Below, one piece after another: positions 1 to 8,870 of a stretch of 54,118 nt of DNA. The stretch covers positions 1 to 54,118 of the IMG/VR virus record IMGVR_UViG_3300046170_000018; one strand, given 5' to 3'. Numbering within the stretch: position 1 is the first letter of the stretch; the number at the start of each line of letters is the position of its first letter. The DNA is from a virus. A model generated the notes under the pieces. It was not told the DNA's origin, made no database searches, and worked only from the letters and a program-made list of their open reading frames with translations. Made by a program: the position numbers and the translations under genes.

Positions 1-73
1 AACTGACGATATAGAAGTTGAAGAAAATGAAGAGAAAGAAGAGCCAATAGGCTTAATGGCACGGAGAAAGTAA
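1..73 (+). CDS. 3' end of the ORF that begins at 53682 (wraps round the ends)
   Basis: The first base completes a Glu codon whose first two bases are the last two of the window. Reading on gives 23 acidic codons and a stop (TAA, 71-73), ending in Met-Ala-Arg-Arg-Lys. The next gene starts at 73 and overlaps this stop (TAATG), the coupling used throughout the late genes. No function is recognised. The in-frame continuation is my main reason to treat the window as a closed genome. Confidence 0.7.
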   Translation, partial: TDDIEVEENEEKEEPIGLMARRK

Positions 74-1686
74 TGAGTTTTTGGACAGGATTTTCAACAG
101 GATTAGCTAGTAGTATAGACAGAGGTTTGCAGTCTGCCATTGAAAGAAGGCAAGGTGAACTTAGCTCTGCTAAAAAGTTTTGGATGCAGAGAGAAGCTAC
201 TAAAAGAGAAAAGTACGAGGCCAAAAAAGAAAAGACAGACGAAGAAGCTCTTGCTGGATACCGGTCTTTATTAGATGCTTTTAAAGGAGATTCTACTAAA
301 GCTAAAGCTGCTTTTGATAGCTTGGCTGAATCAGGTGGTGGTGTTGCTGGCGTAACTTCTTACTTAACTAAAGCAAGAGAACGTGCAGATCAGTTAGGTA
401 GCTATGACATAAGCTTAGACTTTAAAGATTTCAAAGAAGGTGATACTGCTTACACAGGTGGAGAAGCTGGACTTCTTATGCCTGAGTATAAAGGAACACA
501 GTTTAAAGCTGCTACTTATGGTGTAGGTACATCTAAAATAGATGAGTTCTTCGGGCGTGATGGTGATGACACAGATACTGCACGTCTTGAGAAACAAATG
601 AATGTAGGCTTTGATGCAAAACCTGCTACTGCACCTGCCGCAAGTACAGGTTCGTTTGGTTCTGTGGATAGGTCAAGGCTTAGTGCTGCAGAAAAGTATG
701 AACAGGGTCAAGAAGAACGAGGCTTAAATATAGAAGCTAAAAAACTAGGCTTAGATAGAGTAAGGTTAGATATGGATGCTACTGAACTTGGAATGACAAG
801 AACAAGGCAAGCTATGAACCTAGACGCACAAGCTGCAGATTTAGCTAAAGACAAGTTTGCTTCCGCTGAAAAACAACAAGAAATAGATAATAAAAGAGCA
901 GAAGCAGAGGCACTACGTAGACAAACAGAATTAATTATGAGGGCAGAAAAACACGTAGTTGATATGGAAGCTGCTGGCTTATCCGTTGCAGAGCAGAAGC
1001 GTGAGGCAGCAAAAGCTAAACGACATCCTGAATTTGCTAGTTTTGAAAAAGCAATTATATATGCAGAAACTCAACTGGCTAGGTCTGATATTACTGATAT
1101 TGAACGTAAAGACTTTAAACAATTATCAACTGATATGACTGCTGCTGCAATAGCCTATAATAATGAAGTAGAGAATCAAGGCGGTACGGCTATTGAGTTT
1201 GCAAAACAAAGTCTTGATAGTATAGTAGAAAATGCTAGAAAATTTGAGTTAGAAAAAGTTCCGCAAAAAACTATTGGCGATAAAGTTGAGTATGCTATTG
1301 AGGGTAACGAAGCTGCTTACTATGGTGGAATGGATAGAGCATTAAACACTGCTGCAAAAAGACTTACACCTGAAGGTAAATCTATGCCAGCCGAAGCTAA
1401 ACGCTACATTGATTCCTTGCGTGCAGACAATATTCAAAAGGCATATGGCTTTGCTGTTGGTAAAGAGGCAGAATACAAGACAGCCGTTGCGGAAAGTAAA
1501 TCTACTGACAAAATAAACTACGTACCGTGGAACAAAGTTTCAGGATTACAGAATGCTCAACAGCTAACAAAGTATGCTAAAGAAAATATTAAGGCAGGTG
1601 CTGTTGTACCTTTAAAAGAGGATGGTTCGCTTTATGGAATTTGGACAGGTACTAGATTTGTAAAAGCAGAAGATATGGGTAGATAA
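73..1686 (+). CDS. putative internal virion protein, alpha-helical
   Basis: A 537-residue protein of unknown function. It is rich in Ala, Glu, Lys and Gln. A long stretch from about residue 205 to 325 looks like coiled coil, with runs of alternating charged residues and no membrane segment. The first 60 residues are basic and helical. It lies between the large virion proteins at the right end and the frame-broken large protein that starts 3 bases downstream. That position, after the tail genes and among large helical proteins, is typical of internal or ejected proteins of podoviruses. The role is inferred from position and composition only. The start ATG overlaps the previous stop codon. Confidence 0.55.
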   Translation: MSFWTGFSTGLASSIDRGLQSAIERRQGELSSAKKFWMQREATKREKYEAKKEKTDEEALAGYRSLLDAFKGDSTKAKAAFDSLAESGGGVAGVTSYLTKARERADQLGSYDISLDFKDFKEGDTAYTGGEAGLLMPEYKGTQFKAATYGVGTSKIDEFFGRDGDDTDTARLEKQMNVGFDAKPATAPAASTGSFGSVDRSRLSAAEKYEQGQEERGLNIEAKKLGLDRVRLDMDATELGMTRTRQAMNLDAQAADLAKDKFASAEKQQEIDNKRAEAEALRRQTELIMRAEKHVVDMEAAGLSVAEQKREAAKAKRHPEFASFEKAIIYAETQLARSDITDIERKDFKQLSTDMTAAAIAYNNEVENQGGTAIEFAKQSLDSIVENARKFELEKVPQKTIGDKVEYAIEGNEAAYYGGMDRALNTAAKRLTPEGKSMPAEAKRYIDSLRADNIQKAYGFAVGKEAEYKTAVAESKSTDKINYVPWNKVSGLQNAQQLTKYAKENIKAGAVVPLKEDGSLYGIWTGTRFVKAEDMGR

Positions 1687-1688
1687 AT

Positions 1689-3344
1689 ATGGCATCGTTA
1701 GATTTTAGTAGTGTCTTTGACGATGATGAAGATGAGGAGCAGAGACAGCAATCAACACCTGCGTCTGCTCCTTCTTCTGTTTCTAAGTTTGATGATGTGT
1801 TTAAAAATGATGAAGAAGAAGTACCTGTCGAGGTACTAGAAGAACCCGCAGAGCAAGATACAACCGCATCTAAGTTTGAGAGTGTATTTGATGATAGCGC
1901 AGACGTTTCTGTAGATGATCCTGTTGTAGAAACACCAGAAGAAACATTCGTGCGTACAGGTGAAGTACCTGAAAGGTACAGGTATGTACCTTCTGTGCCT
2001 ACAGGTGACGCAGAAGTTGATAGAGTAAAGCTAGAACCTATTGATGAGCCTACACCAACAGTGTCAGAACAAACTGACTCTGCGTTTAACTATGCCAGTA
2101 CTGCAAAAACAGCAGAAGAGTTGAGTAGTCTTGGCAGTGTAATACCAGAGGACTTTATAGATGAATCTATAGCAGAACCCTTCCAGCCTATTGTAGAATG
2201 GATTGGTAAAGCAGCGGGTAAAGACATTAGGAATCTTGCCGTAGCTATGGAATTTGTGTCTGATAGCACCGCCAATGTTGGAGTAGCCTTAACTAAAGGA
2301 TTAAAAGCTGTTGGAGTTCCTGTACCCTTTGAAGACAGAGTAGGCGGAGAGAAGTTTGCAGGTGATATGGGTATGATGTTGGAGATGATAGAGGCTGCAG
2401 TTCCGGGTGGTTCAGCGGCTATGCGTCCTGTAAGAAAACTATTTAGAGAAGCTAAACAAACAGCCAAGCTAAAAGCAAAGGGTGAGAAAGCCCGTGCTGA
2501 ACTACTTGACCGTAAGATGAATATTAATAAAGCCAAGGAAGCTACAGCAGAAGAGATAGCAGCTAAGACAACAAGGGCAGAACAGGTAGCTGCAGAAAAT
2601 GTAGACTTAAAAAATGAACTTATCTTAGGCTTTGAGGAACAGACAGGCAAGACTATCTCAACTGTAGTAGACGGTGTGCGTGTAGTTGATAATGAACTAG
2701 CACGTAAGGCAGGTAGAGAAACTGCTGAAGAGATAGATTTTAAAGATACTAGAAGTGAAACTGCTAAAGCATTAGGTATTAGTGATGTAGAGGCTGATGA
2801 TGCAGCTAAACTAGCTGGCGTTGGTGATACACTTACTGCACCTATACTCAAGCCAGAGAAGCTAGATGGTCTAGTTGCTGCAGCCGCCGACCTAAAGACT
2901 AAGTATCCTACAGCGTTTGATAATGATAAGACTGTAATTGATAACCTACTTGACCTGACCATCAATAAAGAATTAATAGCTGGTGATGAACTCATCGACA
3001 CACTGAACAAGTACAATGTATCCTTTGAGGATTACATCCTTACTGTTGTAGGCTCTGGCTCAGAGGCAGGTAAGGTACTCAACAAGCTGTCTCAGATTAA
3101 ACGTGCAAGGCCACTCAATGAGATGCAAGACTTGCAACGTGCAGCTACACAGGCACGTCAGGGTAACATACGTAATAACATCATGCGCTTAGAGGGTATA
3201 CGCCGTGGTGGTCTGGTGTCTCAGCTTGCTACTGCTGCACGTAACCTACAGTCTGCTGGCATTCGTTCACCTATGGATTCACTAGGTAACGTAATGGACA
3301 CTGCCTTGTACAAGCATGGGCGAAGCAAAGGGTGTAGGCGGTAA
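1689..3344 (+). CDS. large internal virion-type protein, N-terminal fragment
   Basis: This is the first 551 codons of what looks like one gene of about 1,190 codons ending at 5283. The first 130 residues are very acidic with repeats of the form SKF(D/E)xVF(D/K)(N/D)D (three copies near residues 8, 32 and 62), which may be short binding motifs. The rest is helical. The frame ends after a GGG run near 3318. Deleting one G lets the reading pass into the 3316-3600 frame without a break in sense. Start: ATG 3 bases after the upstream stop. An ejected or internal virion protein is the best guess from size and place. No catalytic motif was found. Confidence 0.55.
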   Translation: MASLDFSSVFDDDEDEEQRQQSTPASAPSSVSKFDDVFKNDEEEVPVEVLEEPAEQDTTASKFESVFDDSADVSVDDPVVETPEETFVRTGEVPERYRYVPSVPTGDAEVDRVKLEPIDEPTPTVSEQTDSAFNYASTAKTAEELSSLGSVIPEDFIDESIAEPFQPIVEWIGKAAGKDIRNLAVAMEFVSDSTANVGVALTKGLKAVGVPVPFEDRVGGEKFAGDMGMMLEMIEAAVPGGSAAMRPVRKLFREAKQTAKLKAKGEKARAELLDRKMNINKAKEATAEEIAAKTTRAEQVAAENVDLKNELILGFEEQTGKTISTVVDGVRVVDNELARKAGRETAEEIDFKDTRSETAKALGISDVEADDAAKLAGVGDTLTAPILKPEKLDGLVAAAADLKTKYPTAFDNDKTVIDNLLDLTINKELIAGDELIDTLNKYNVSFEDYILTVVGSGSEAGKVLNKLSQIKRARPLNEMQDLQRAATQARQGNIRNNIMRLEGIRRGGLVSQLATAARNLQSAGIRSPMDSLGNVMDTALYKHGRSKGCRR

Positions 3345-3600
3345 GGCTGCTGCTGGTGCTAAGTCTCTTATCAGTAAAGAAAACTGGAAAGATAGCTTTG
3401 CCAACATGAAGTATATGTTTGGCCCTGAAAGCAGACTAGATGCCAAAGATTATGTTGACTTTATCTTAGATAGACCTGAACTATCCAAGCAGTTTGACCT
3501 TATGTTCAATCAGCTTAATGAACTTCAGCAAGCAACAGGGCGTGGACAGGCAACTACTAAGCTAGGCAAGGGTGTAGACTACCGTGCTATCCGAACTTGA
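3316..3600 (+). pseudogene. middle fragment of the same large virion protein
   Basis: This 94-codon frame continues the 1689 gene after a +1 shift (it starts inside the end of that frame) and stops at 3598. After it, 3601-3786 holds clear protein-like sense only if several single bases are removed: the phrases ELEDGVSVLNSANRW, KREYKIDLID and DTLNEGKIKDLLND appear in successive frames. It is therefore a piece of a longer coding region, not a gene with its own start. The small insertions are more likely sequence errors than decay, because the reading sense is intact on both sides. Confidence 0.6.
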
Positions 3601-3786
3601 GGATGGTGTCAGTGTACTTAACAGTGCTAACCGCTGGCAAGAATACCTTGTAAGGCGAGGGTTCATTCCTTGGTGAATTGGAACGCCTTAGTTAAAGCGT
3701 GAGTATAAGATTGATCTTAATTGACACCCTTAATGAAGGCAAGATTAAAGACTTGCTGAACGACTCTACAACTGTTCGTCCTAAAG

Positions 3787-5283
3787 GTGCCTAGATCATT
3801 TAATGAGTTAGTAGCAGACGCAACTAATAAAGCACTAGATGTAACCTACGCAAAGCAGCCTGACATCGGTGTGTTCAGAGAAGCTACATCATTCATTACT
3901 CGTAATGGTTTGACTGTTGTAATGCCCTTCCCACGCTTTATGTTTAACTCAATGGAGTTGATGGGTAACTATGCGGGTGGAGTATCCATACCGTTATCAA
4001 AGAAAATTGCAAACATAGTAACTCGTGGTGAGGCATTCACAGAAATGGGTGGCCCTTTAAGTGCTAAAGACCGCCAGCGTATCTCACGTAACTTAGTGGG
4101 CATAGGTGCGGTTGGTGCAGCTTACATGGCTCGTACAAGTGACGATGCACCTGCAGATTATAAAGAAATTAGTGTAGGTGATGGTACAGTTATGGATACC
4201 ACACCACAGTTTCCTCTACGTCAGATGCTGTATTTAGGTGAGGCAACTAAGCGTATAAAGGATGGCACATTCGATGACTTCTTTAATGCAAGGGAGTTCT
4301 TTGAGACATTCTTAGGCACTAACATACGTACAGGTGTTGGTAACAGCATCGTAGATGAAGTTGTTCAACTAGCAGGTGATTCTGATTTGACTAGGGATGA
4401 AGCTGCAGCAAGGCGAGTAGGCCGTGCGCTAGGTAACTATCTATCTACGTGGGCTGTACCATTTGCACAAATAATTGATACTGAACGTGCGCTAGGTAGA
4501 CGTGGAGAAACATATAAGGACGTAGCGCAAGACCCTACACTAGCGTTTGGTTCTACGTTTGAGAAAGAAATTAAACGACCCTTTGAAGCTAGAGGACTGA
4601 TAGCAAGGGATGTGCGAATAAATAAAGATGGTACTGTAAATGAAAGAGATGCAGACCTAGACATAAATGAGGATGGTGTAATAACAGAAGATGAACAACC
4701 TAAACGTGAACGCTTATTCCAAGAGGAATCAAGTAGAGTAGGTTCAGCATTGAAGGTGGGGCTAGGTCTTACCCTGAGAACGCAGGATAGTGAAGAGGGT
4801 GAATATATTAAACGCCTTGGCTTAACTGAGTTTGAATTGGGTAGTACATCTAAAGTACCAAGTATACGTAGATTTGAGAATGCTCAATTGCGTGACATCA
4901 TACCCGGTATTGTGGCTGCAGCACAGGCGTATGAAGAAGAATCTCGTGAAGAGTATCGTGACAGTGAGGTGCTACAAGAACGTAACATGCTTGGTATAAA
5001 GAAAATGACGGAGCAAGAGTTTGTAAACAGTCGTATCAAACCTCTCATCACAACTCAGATTAAAGCCGCCAAAAGAAATCTGTCGGATGGTAAAAAAGTA
5101 AAAGCGGATGCACCTGTATACATAAAAGCAATGACAGCCTATCGTAGACTTCCATCTGATGTACGTGTAAATGCTGCATCGGAGTTCTTACTACGTGAAG
5201 GTAGGCCAGCAGACGGTGCTGACGTAGAAGATTTATCTAAATTAGTTGAGTATGGTAAGGCAGTAAGAGAAGCATACAAATAA
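3787..5283 (+). CDS. large internal virion-type protein, C-terminal fragment
   Basis: A 498-codon frame that opens at a GTG inside what should be continuous coding sequence, so that start is not real. The protein is helical with many Arg and Glu. It contains an EF-hand-like acidic stretch, DLDINEDGVITEDE (around residues 290-303), which resembles a Ca-binding loop of dockerin or EF-hand type. It probably forms the C-terminal 40 percent of the gene that begins at 1689. Transcription ends at the hairpin just downstream (5287-5306). Function is inferred from position: a late, probably ejected, virion protein. Confidence 0.55.
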   Translation: MPRSFNELVADATNKALDVTYAKQPDIGVFREATSFITRNGLTVVMPFPRFMFNSMELMGNYAGGVSIPLSKKIANIVTRGEAFTEMGGPLSAKDRQRISRNLVGIGAVGAAYMARTSDDAPADYKEISVGDGTVMDTTPQFPLRQMLYLGEATKRIKDGTFDDFFNAREFFETFLGTNIRTGVGNSIVDEVVQLAGDSDLTRDEAAARRVGRALGNYLSTWAVPFAQIIDTERALGRRGETYKDVAQDPTLAFGSTFEKEIKRPFEARGLIARDVRINKDGTVNERDADLDINEDGVITEDEQPKRERLFQEESSRVGSALKVGLGLTLRTQDSEEGEYIKRLGLTEFELGSTSKVPSIRRFENAQLRDIIPGIVAAAQAYEEESREEYRDSEVLQERNMLGIKKMTEQEFVNSRIKPLITTQIKAAKRNLSDGKKVKADAPVYIKAMTAYRRLPSDVRVNAASEFLLREGRPADGADVEDLSKLVEYGKAVREAYK

Positions 5284-5286
5284 AAA

Positions 5287-5313
5287 CAGGGGAACTAAAT
5301 CCCCTGCTCCTTT
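5287..5313. terminator. hairpin terminator between convergent genes
   Basis: CAGGGG (5287-5292) and CCCCTG (5301-5306) form a 6-bp GC stem with an 8-base loop, preceded by AAAAA and followed by a short T-rich tract. It begins 4 bases after the stop of the rightward late gene and lies before the end of the leftward MazG gene, so it could stop transcription from both sides. Confidence 0.65.
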
Positions 5314-5317
5314 ACTA

Positions 5318-5369
5318 GTATATGTAGCAAGTACATATACAACATAGCTATTATACCTAACAGTATAAT
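5318..5369. terminator. two further AT-rich hairpins in the convergent gap
   Basis: GTATATGTA (5318-5326) pairs perfectly with TACATATAC (5332-5340). ATTATAC (5350-5356) pairs with GTATAAT (5363-5369). Together with 5287-5306 they make three consecutive hairpins in an 85-base gap. The last one overlaps the stop codon of MazG. They probably add to bidirectional termination or protect 3' ends. Confidence 0.5.
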
Positions 5370-5695
5370 CAACGGTTATCCCCACTACCACCTAGCTTAC
5401 CTCTAGCCTGTCTATCTGCAAGCTTCTCTATATTATCTTCCATTACCTTACCTAGATTAACGCCTAGTTCTCGTGACAGTACAGCTATGTACCAGCATAC
5501 GTCACCTAGTTCCTTTGTAATCTCTGCACGTTTAGCTGGGTTATCGCCATCACGTATCAGCTTCTTAGCCTTGTTAGCAATCTCACCTGCCTCACCTGCC
5601 AGTCCTAACGTCAAGTACGCTAGGGCTGTTTCTTTTGGAAAGATGGCTGTGTTACAAGCTTTGTTTTGGTAGTCTGCTGCTGTAATGCTACTCAT
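5369..5695 (-). CDS. mazG: MazG-like nucleotide pyrophosphohydrolase
   Basis: A 108-residue all-helical protein with the MazG core: LGLAGEAGEIANKAKK (residues 30-45, metal-binding E35 and E38) and ELGDVCWY (62-69, E62 and D65). MazG proteins hydrolyse (d)NTPs to monophosphates. In marine phages they are thought to alter nucleotide or ppGpp pools during infection. I chose the ATG at 5695 because GGAG lies 6 bases upstream. The frame is open to an ATG at 5743, but that would overlap the upstream gene by 26 bases. It is the last gene of the leftward block. Confidence 0.85.
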   Translation of the reverse strand: MSSITAADYQNKACNTAIFPKETALAYLTLGLAGEAGEIANKAKKLIRDGDNPAKRAEITKELGDVCWYIAVLSRELGVNLGKVMEDNIEKLADRQARGKLGGSGDNR

Positions 5696-5717
5696 TTGTT
5701 TCTCCTTCATCCACTGT

Positions 5718-5924
5718 TTAACTTCCTGCTCTAGCTTTTTCATCCCGTTGCACCTTCTGTAGATTCACATGGTAGGCAGTGTTCCAGCCTCTATGCCACT
5801 CCCTTGCTTGCATCGTGTTTGGATCAATGGGGCAGGTTAACTTTCCCTTTTGAAATGCTTCCTGACCCCACTCGTATTGAATCCTAAGTGGAGCATCATA
5901 CTTTGTTAGTCCGTTACGCCGCAT
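5718..5924 (-). CDS. RMF/CrpP-like small protein
   Basis: A 68-residue protein whose middle matches the ribosome modulation factor pattern: a Gly/Ala helix, then CP (Cys31-Pro32), then REWHRGWNTAY with the typical R-x-W-x-x-GW spacing. RMF binds 30S ribosomes and causes 100S dimers. Phage relatives are common but mostly untested. The gene lies next to MazG among host-control genes, which fits a role in acting on host translation, but that is inference. Confidence 0.55.
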   Translation of the reverse strand: MRRNGLTKYDAPLRIQYEWGQEAFQKGKLTCPIDPNTMQAREWHRGWNTAYHVNLQKVQRDEKARAGS

Positions 5925-5956
5925 CTACATTCTCCTGTACCTGATAATTGAACAAC

Positions 5957-6451
5957 TTAATTGCTGTTAACCTTGTCAATCTTAAACCACTCTCCCTTAC
6001 GTTCTTCAGAAAAGTGTTCAAATATTTTGTGCATCTCACGTTCCTTAATGTGACGATTATCAGTAGCTAAAGTAGCTACTATTTCATAGTCCCTAAAGGG
6101 AGAAGACGTTTGATACCCGTTTAATCTGTCAGAAGATGACACAGCTTTGCCTACCTTTACCCAATCAGGCCAAGCAGTATTGATAATAATGTAGACTTCA
6201 CCTTGATCTATACTCTCAATTTTGTTGTGTGACCAAGCGTCATCTAGTGATTTGTACCTACCCGGTTTGTGCAATGGATGCGTTTTTGGAATATACTTTC
6301 CATTGACAAACATACGAGTTAAGTTTTTCTTTGCGTGGGATTTAATCCTTCGTCTATTACCGTCTCCGGGTTGTACATACCACCACTCACCATCTTCAAA
6401 GATGGCTTCTGACTTTACATAATTTTTATCTATTTTTATCATGTCCAGCAT
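5957..6451 (-). CDS. T5orf172/GIY-YIG-like nuclease domain protein
   Basis: A 164-residue protein. Its C-terminal half begins GEVYIIINTAWPDWVKVGKA, followed by a D-R-L-N-x-Y-Q-T-x-S-P pattern and a late E-x-x-x-H-x-x-F. This matches the T5orf172 (Mug113) branch of the GIY-YIG nuclease superfamily. The N-terminal half is basic with Trp-rich segments and may bind DNA. It may be a free-standing homing-type nuclease or a DNA-processing enzyme. AGGAG lies 6 bases before the ATG at 6451. It stands as a single gene between the RMF-like gene and the small acidic gene. Confidence 0.65.
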   Translation of the reverse strand: MLDMIKIDKNYVKSEAIFEDGEWWYVQPGDGNRRRIKSHAKKNLTRMFVNGKYIPKTHPLHKPGRYKSLDDAWSHNKIESIDQGEVYIIINTAWPDWVKVGKAVSSSDRLNGYQTSSPFRDYEIVATLATDNRHIKEREMHKIFEHFSEERKGEWFKIDKVNSN

Positions 6452-6486
6452 ACTACTCTCCTGAGTCAGTTTTTTCTGTTTCTACA

Positions 6487-6672
6487 CTAGCAATCAGCAT
6501 CTTGCTGAAGGCATCCTGCTGCTACATTAGTTGATCCATAGTCAAATCTAGCTTGGGCAATACTTGCTTTCAAGTTGAGTACCTGATTAACCATACTCTT
6601 CTGGTTATCCTCTAGCTCTTCGAAGTCATACTCTTTACCATCAATGGTAATCATTCGGTTCTCTTCATTCAT
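6487..6672 (-). CDS. small conserved phage protein of 61 residues
   Basis: The product begins MNEENRMITIDGKEYDFEEL and is predicted to be a short acidic N-terminal hairpin plus a helix (residues 20-45). Very similar small proteins with a GKEYDxEEL motif occur in many T4-like and marine phages, without known function. The ATG at 6672 overlaps the reconstructed end of the reductase gene (stop TGA 6665-6667) and has a purine-rich ribosome site. It ends Asp-Cys. Confidence 0.6.
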   Translation of the reverse strand: MNEENRMITIDGKEYDFEELEDNQKSMVNQVLNLKASIAQARFDYGSTNVAAGCLQQDADC

Positions 6673-6920
6673 TCTCTTTCTCCTTTTCTTTCTGTTTAAG
6701 TTTCTGCCACTCTTCATAACTAGGATGGCTACGTGGGGGTTGTACTGTACCCAACCATCCCCACGCTTCCACACTAACTTACCACTAGCTGCTGCGATGT
6801 CAACTATTTCACACACCCCTGCAGTACAGGCTAACTCACGCCCACCTGAAGTGGTGTCTTCCTTTTCAAAGTCACTGCAGCTTAGACCAGTCTACCTTCT
6901 TAGGCATCTTCTTCTTGAAC
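6665..6920 (-). CDS. C-terminal tail of the ribonucleotide reductase, in shifted frames
   Basis: The end of the reductase is here but spread over three frames. Frame shifts near 6922 and 6890 join the catalytic body to RELACTAGVCEI, the CxxxxC tail that re-reduces the active site in B12-dependent reductases. A third shift in a run of five G (about 6735; six would restore frame) leads to a basic end rich in Lys and Glu, with a stop at 6665-6667. The sense is continuous over all three, so I take the indels as sequence errors. Confidence 0.6.
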
Positions 6921-8717
6921 TCAGCTGTACTGTTCAGCATCAATGTCCTGATAAGGTGCTTGCTGATATGTATGCTCACTGAATGGCAGGAAGCTAATAC
7001 CTGACACCTCATCAAAATGTTCGTACACCCAAGCACCTACATCCATCCACTCATTCTCTTTGACTGAGATAGTGACTGAAGGCTTGTGTTCACACCAATG
7101 ACGCTGATAGGTGAGCCACAGTTCAAGCTGTTCAATGGCAGTCATACCAGTACGTGTTACCGCACCGTTGGGTGACTTCATCGGGAAGCTAAACACTGTA
7201 GTGCTATCAGGCTTCATTACGTCAGGCTCCGCTGGGATACCTTCAGCAACCAAGAACTGTGTCAGTGGGTCTTTGTTATCGCCACGTACTGTACGAATGT
7301 AGTACGGGTTGTGACGTGCATGAATACCACTGGCTGCATCAGTAAGCTGCGACACAGTACCACTAGGCTTGACACAAGTGACAGCCGTAGACTGCGGGAT
7401 TTTAAGCTGCTTAGACATAGCTTCGTTAACAATCACTGCCTCTGCACGTAAAATTTCAAGTGCAGTCTCTAGCTTACCACCAGAAGTAGCAGTCAAGGAA
7501 TTGTCCATGATGCCTGTCAGTGACACGCCAAGCAACCGTTCTTCTTCAGTATTCTTCTGCCAAATCTTACGCAGATACTTGAAGTTAGTTAGTGTCGCTT
7601 GGAATGTGCCAAGGATTGTAGCCAATCGTACCTTCTCTTTTAGTGTAGCAAGAGTATCTGACTCACGTACTACTACCTCAGACAAGTTACAGAACTGGTA
7701 TGGACGCAAGATAATTTCACTGCAAGGGTTGCAACCGAAATCATGTTCTGTCTCACGTCTACCATTCTTTTCTGCCTGCTTCTTAGCTGACTGACGATTG
7801 AAGATGCCACGCTCACCTGACTTACTGTCGTATAAAGACAACCACTCACGCATAAATGTACCCATCTCAGGTTTAGTCTTGTATGCAACAGAGTTATTAG
7901 CCAATGCACGTTGACCCTCATTCTCCCACCACTGACCCGACTTGGCATGCGCCATCTGATCATCGTTAAGATTAGACAATGAAATCAATGCACTACGGCG
8001 TACACCACCGACAACTACAACCTCACCAATCTTACACATGATGTCGTGACACTCAATTGGATACAGCCTACGTCCAGCAGCACCCTTGAACTTTTGAATA
8101 CAGAACTCAAACAATTCAATAAGGGGCTGTGGACCTGATGCACGACCACCAAATGTCTTTAGCCGTGCGCCAGCAGGACGTACTTCGCTGACATCGAACT
8201 TAGGTATTTGTCCACTGTACAGCATAGCAATTAATTCTTTCAGTGACTTAGACCAACCCGGACGTGAATCACCTACCTTAATTACTGTATCTGTATTATG
8301 GAACTCTTCGCTAACCATAGGTAGCTTCTCAATGCAATGACGCTCAACGCTGAAGCCAACGCCAGTGCCACACATCAAGATGTACATAGACTCGTCAAAG
8401 GCACGAGGGCTATCTACAGGTACGTATGAACAGTTATATCCACCTACGTGGCAACGATCTAGTGCTGGCCCAGCAGTCATCAATGCCCTCATGCTAGGCA
8501 TGATAGCTTGGTTGAGAACAGCTTCCTCTAACTCACCTCTTAGTGTATCTGGTAGCTTATAGCCATGCTTAGAGAGTAGATGACCAGCCATATAATCAAA
8601 GTATCTAGTGACAGTTTCACCCCATGTCTCCCTTCGTTGTTCGTCTTCTTTCCATCGTGCGTACCTAGATAGCGCAATGAAATTCTGGTAGTCTGTTGGT
8701 AATTGATTACTGATCAT
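6921..8717 (-). CDS. nrdJ: adenosylcobalamin-dependent (class II) ribonucleotide reductase
   Basis: This is the main part (598 codons) of a monomeric class II reductase of the Lactobacillus RTPR kind, which makes deoxyribonucleotides using vitamin B12. Visible are the first redox Cys in YNCSY (C96), the radical-site motif NPCSEI with C332 and E334, and C343 eleven residues on, the same spacing as in the family. The redox tail CxxxxC lies beyond the frame break at 6921. The gene supplies dNTPs for the replication block upstream in the same leftward operon. A B12-dependent enzyme suits an oxic marine alphaproteobacterial host. Confidence 0.9.
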   Translation of the reverse strand: MISNQLPTDYQNFIALSRYARWKEDEQRRETWGETVTRYFDYMAGHLLSKHGYKLPDTLRGELEEAVLNQAIMPSMRALMTAGPALDRCHVGGYNCSYVPVDSPRAFDESMYILMCGTGVGFSVERHCIEKLPMVSEEFHNTDTVIKVGDSRPGWSKSLKELIAMLYSGQIPKFDVSEVRPAGARLKTFGGRASGPQPLIELFEFCIQKFKGAAGRRLYPIECHDIMCKIGEVVVVGGVRRSALISLSNLNDDQMAHAKSGQWWENEGQRALANNSVAYKTKPEMGTFMREWLSLYDSKSGERGIFNRQSAKKQAEKNGRRETEHDFGCNPCSEIILRPYQFCNLSEVVVRESDTLATLKEKVRLATILGTFQATLTNFKYLRKIWQKNTEEERLLGVSLTGIMDNSLTATSGGKLETALEILRAEAVIVNEAMSKQLKIPQSTAVTCVKPSGTVSQLTDAASGIHARHNPYYIRTVRGDNKDPLTQFLVAEGIPAEPDVMKPDSTTVFSFPMKSPNGAVTRTGMTAIEQLELWLTYQRHWCEHKPSVTISVKENEWMDVGAWVYEHFDEVSGISFLPFSEHTYQQAPYQDIDAEQYS

Positions 8718-8722
8718 AGCTA

Positions 8723-8869
8723 TTACTCCGTTACAGTTCTTATATGTCTAATAGTGGCACCTTCAATATCATAGAAGTATTCTTGTATGCCATCCTGAAT
8801 CTCTTCTCCCACCCTGCCATCAGCAGGTATCGGGTAATCCTCTTCGTCTACATCTAAAGTAATAAACAT
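8723..8869 (-). CDS. 48-residue acidic protein of unknown function
   Basis: A short gene between the reductase and the DUF3310-like gene, whose stop codon begins 2 bases upstream of this ATG. The product starts MFITLDVDEEDYPIPADG, is strongly acidic in the first half and has a beta-strand-like end (ATIRHIRTV). Tight spacing on both sides and an intact frame support it as real. No function is recognised. Confidence 0.5.
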   Translation of the reverse strand: MFITLDVDEEDYPIPADGRVGEEIQDGIQEYFYDIEGATIRHIRTVTE

Positions 8870-8870
8870 C

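Noticed and set aside
2090-3016. 308-codon open frame on the minus strand
   Set aside because: It is a shadow of the large virion gene on the plus strand: very Ser/Leu-rich, no ribosome site, and the whole region is coded on the other strand.
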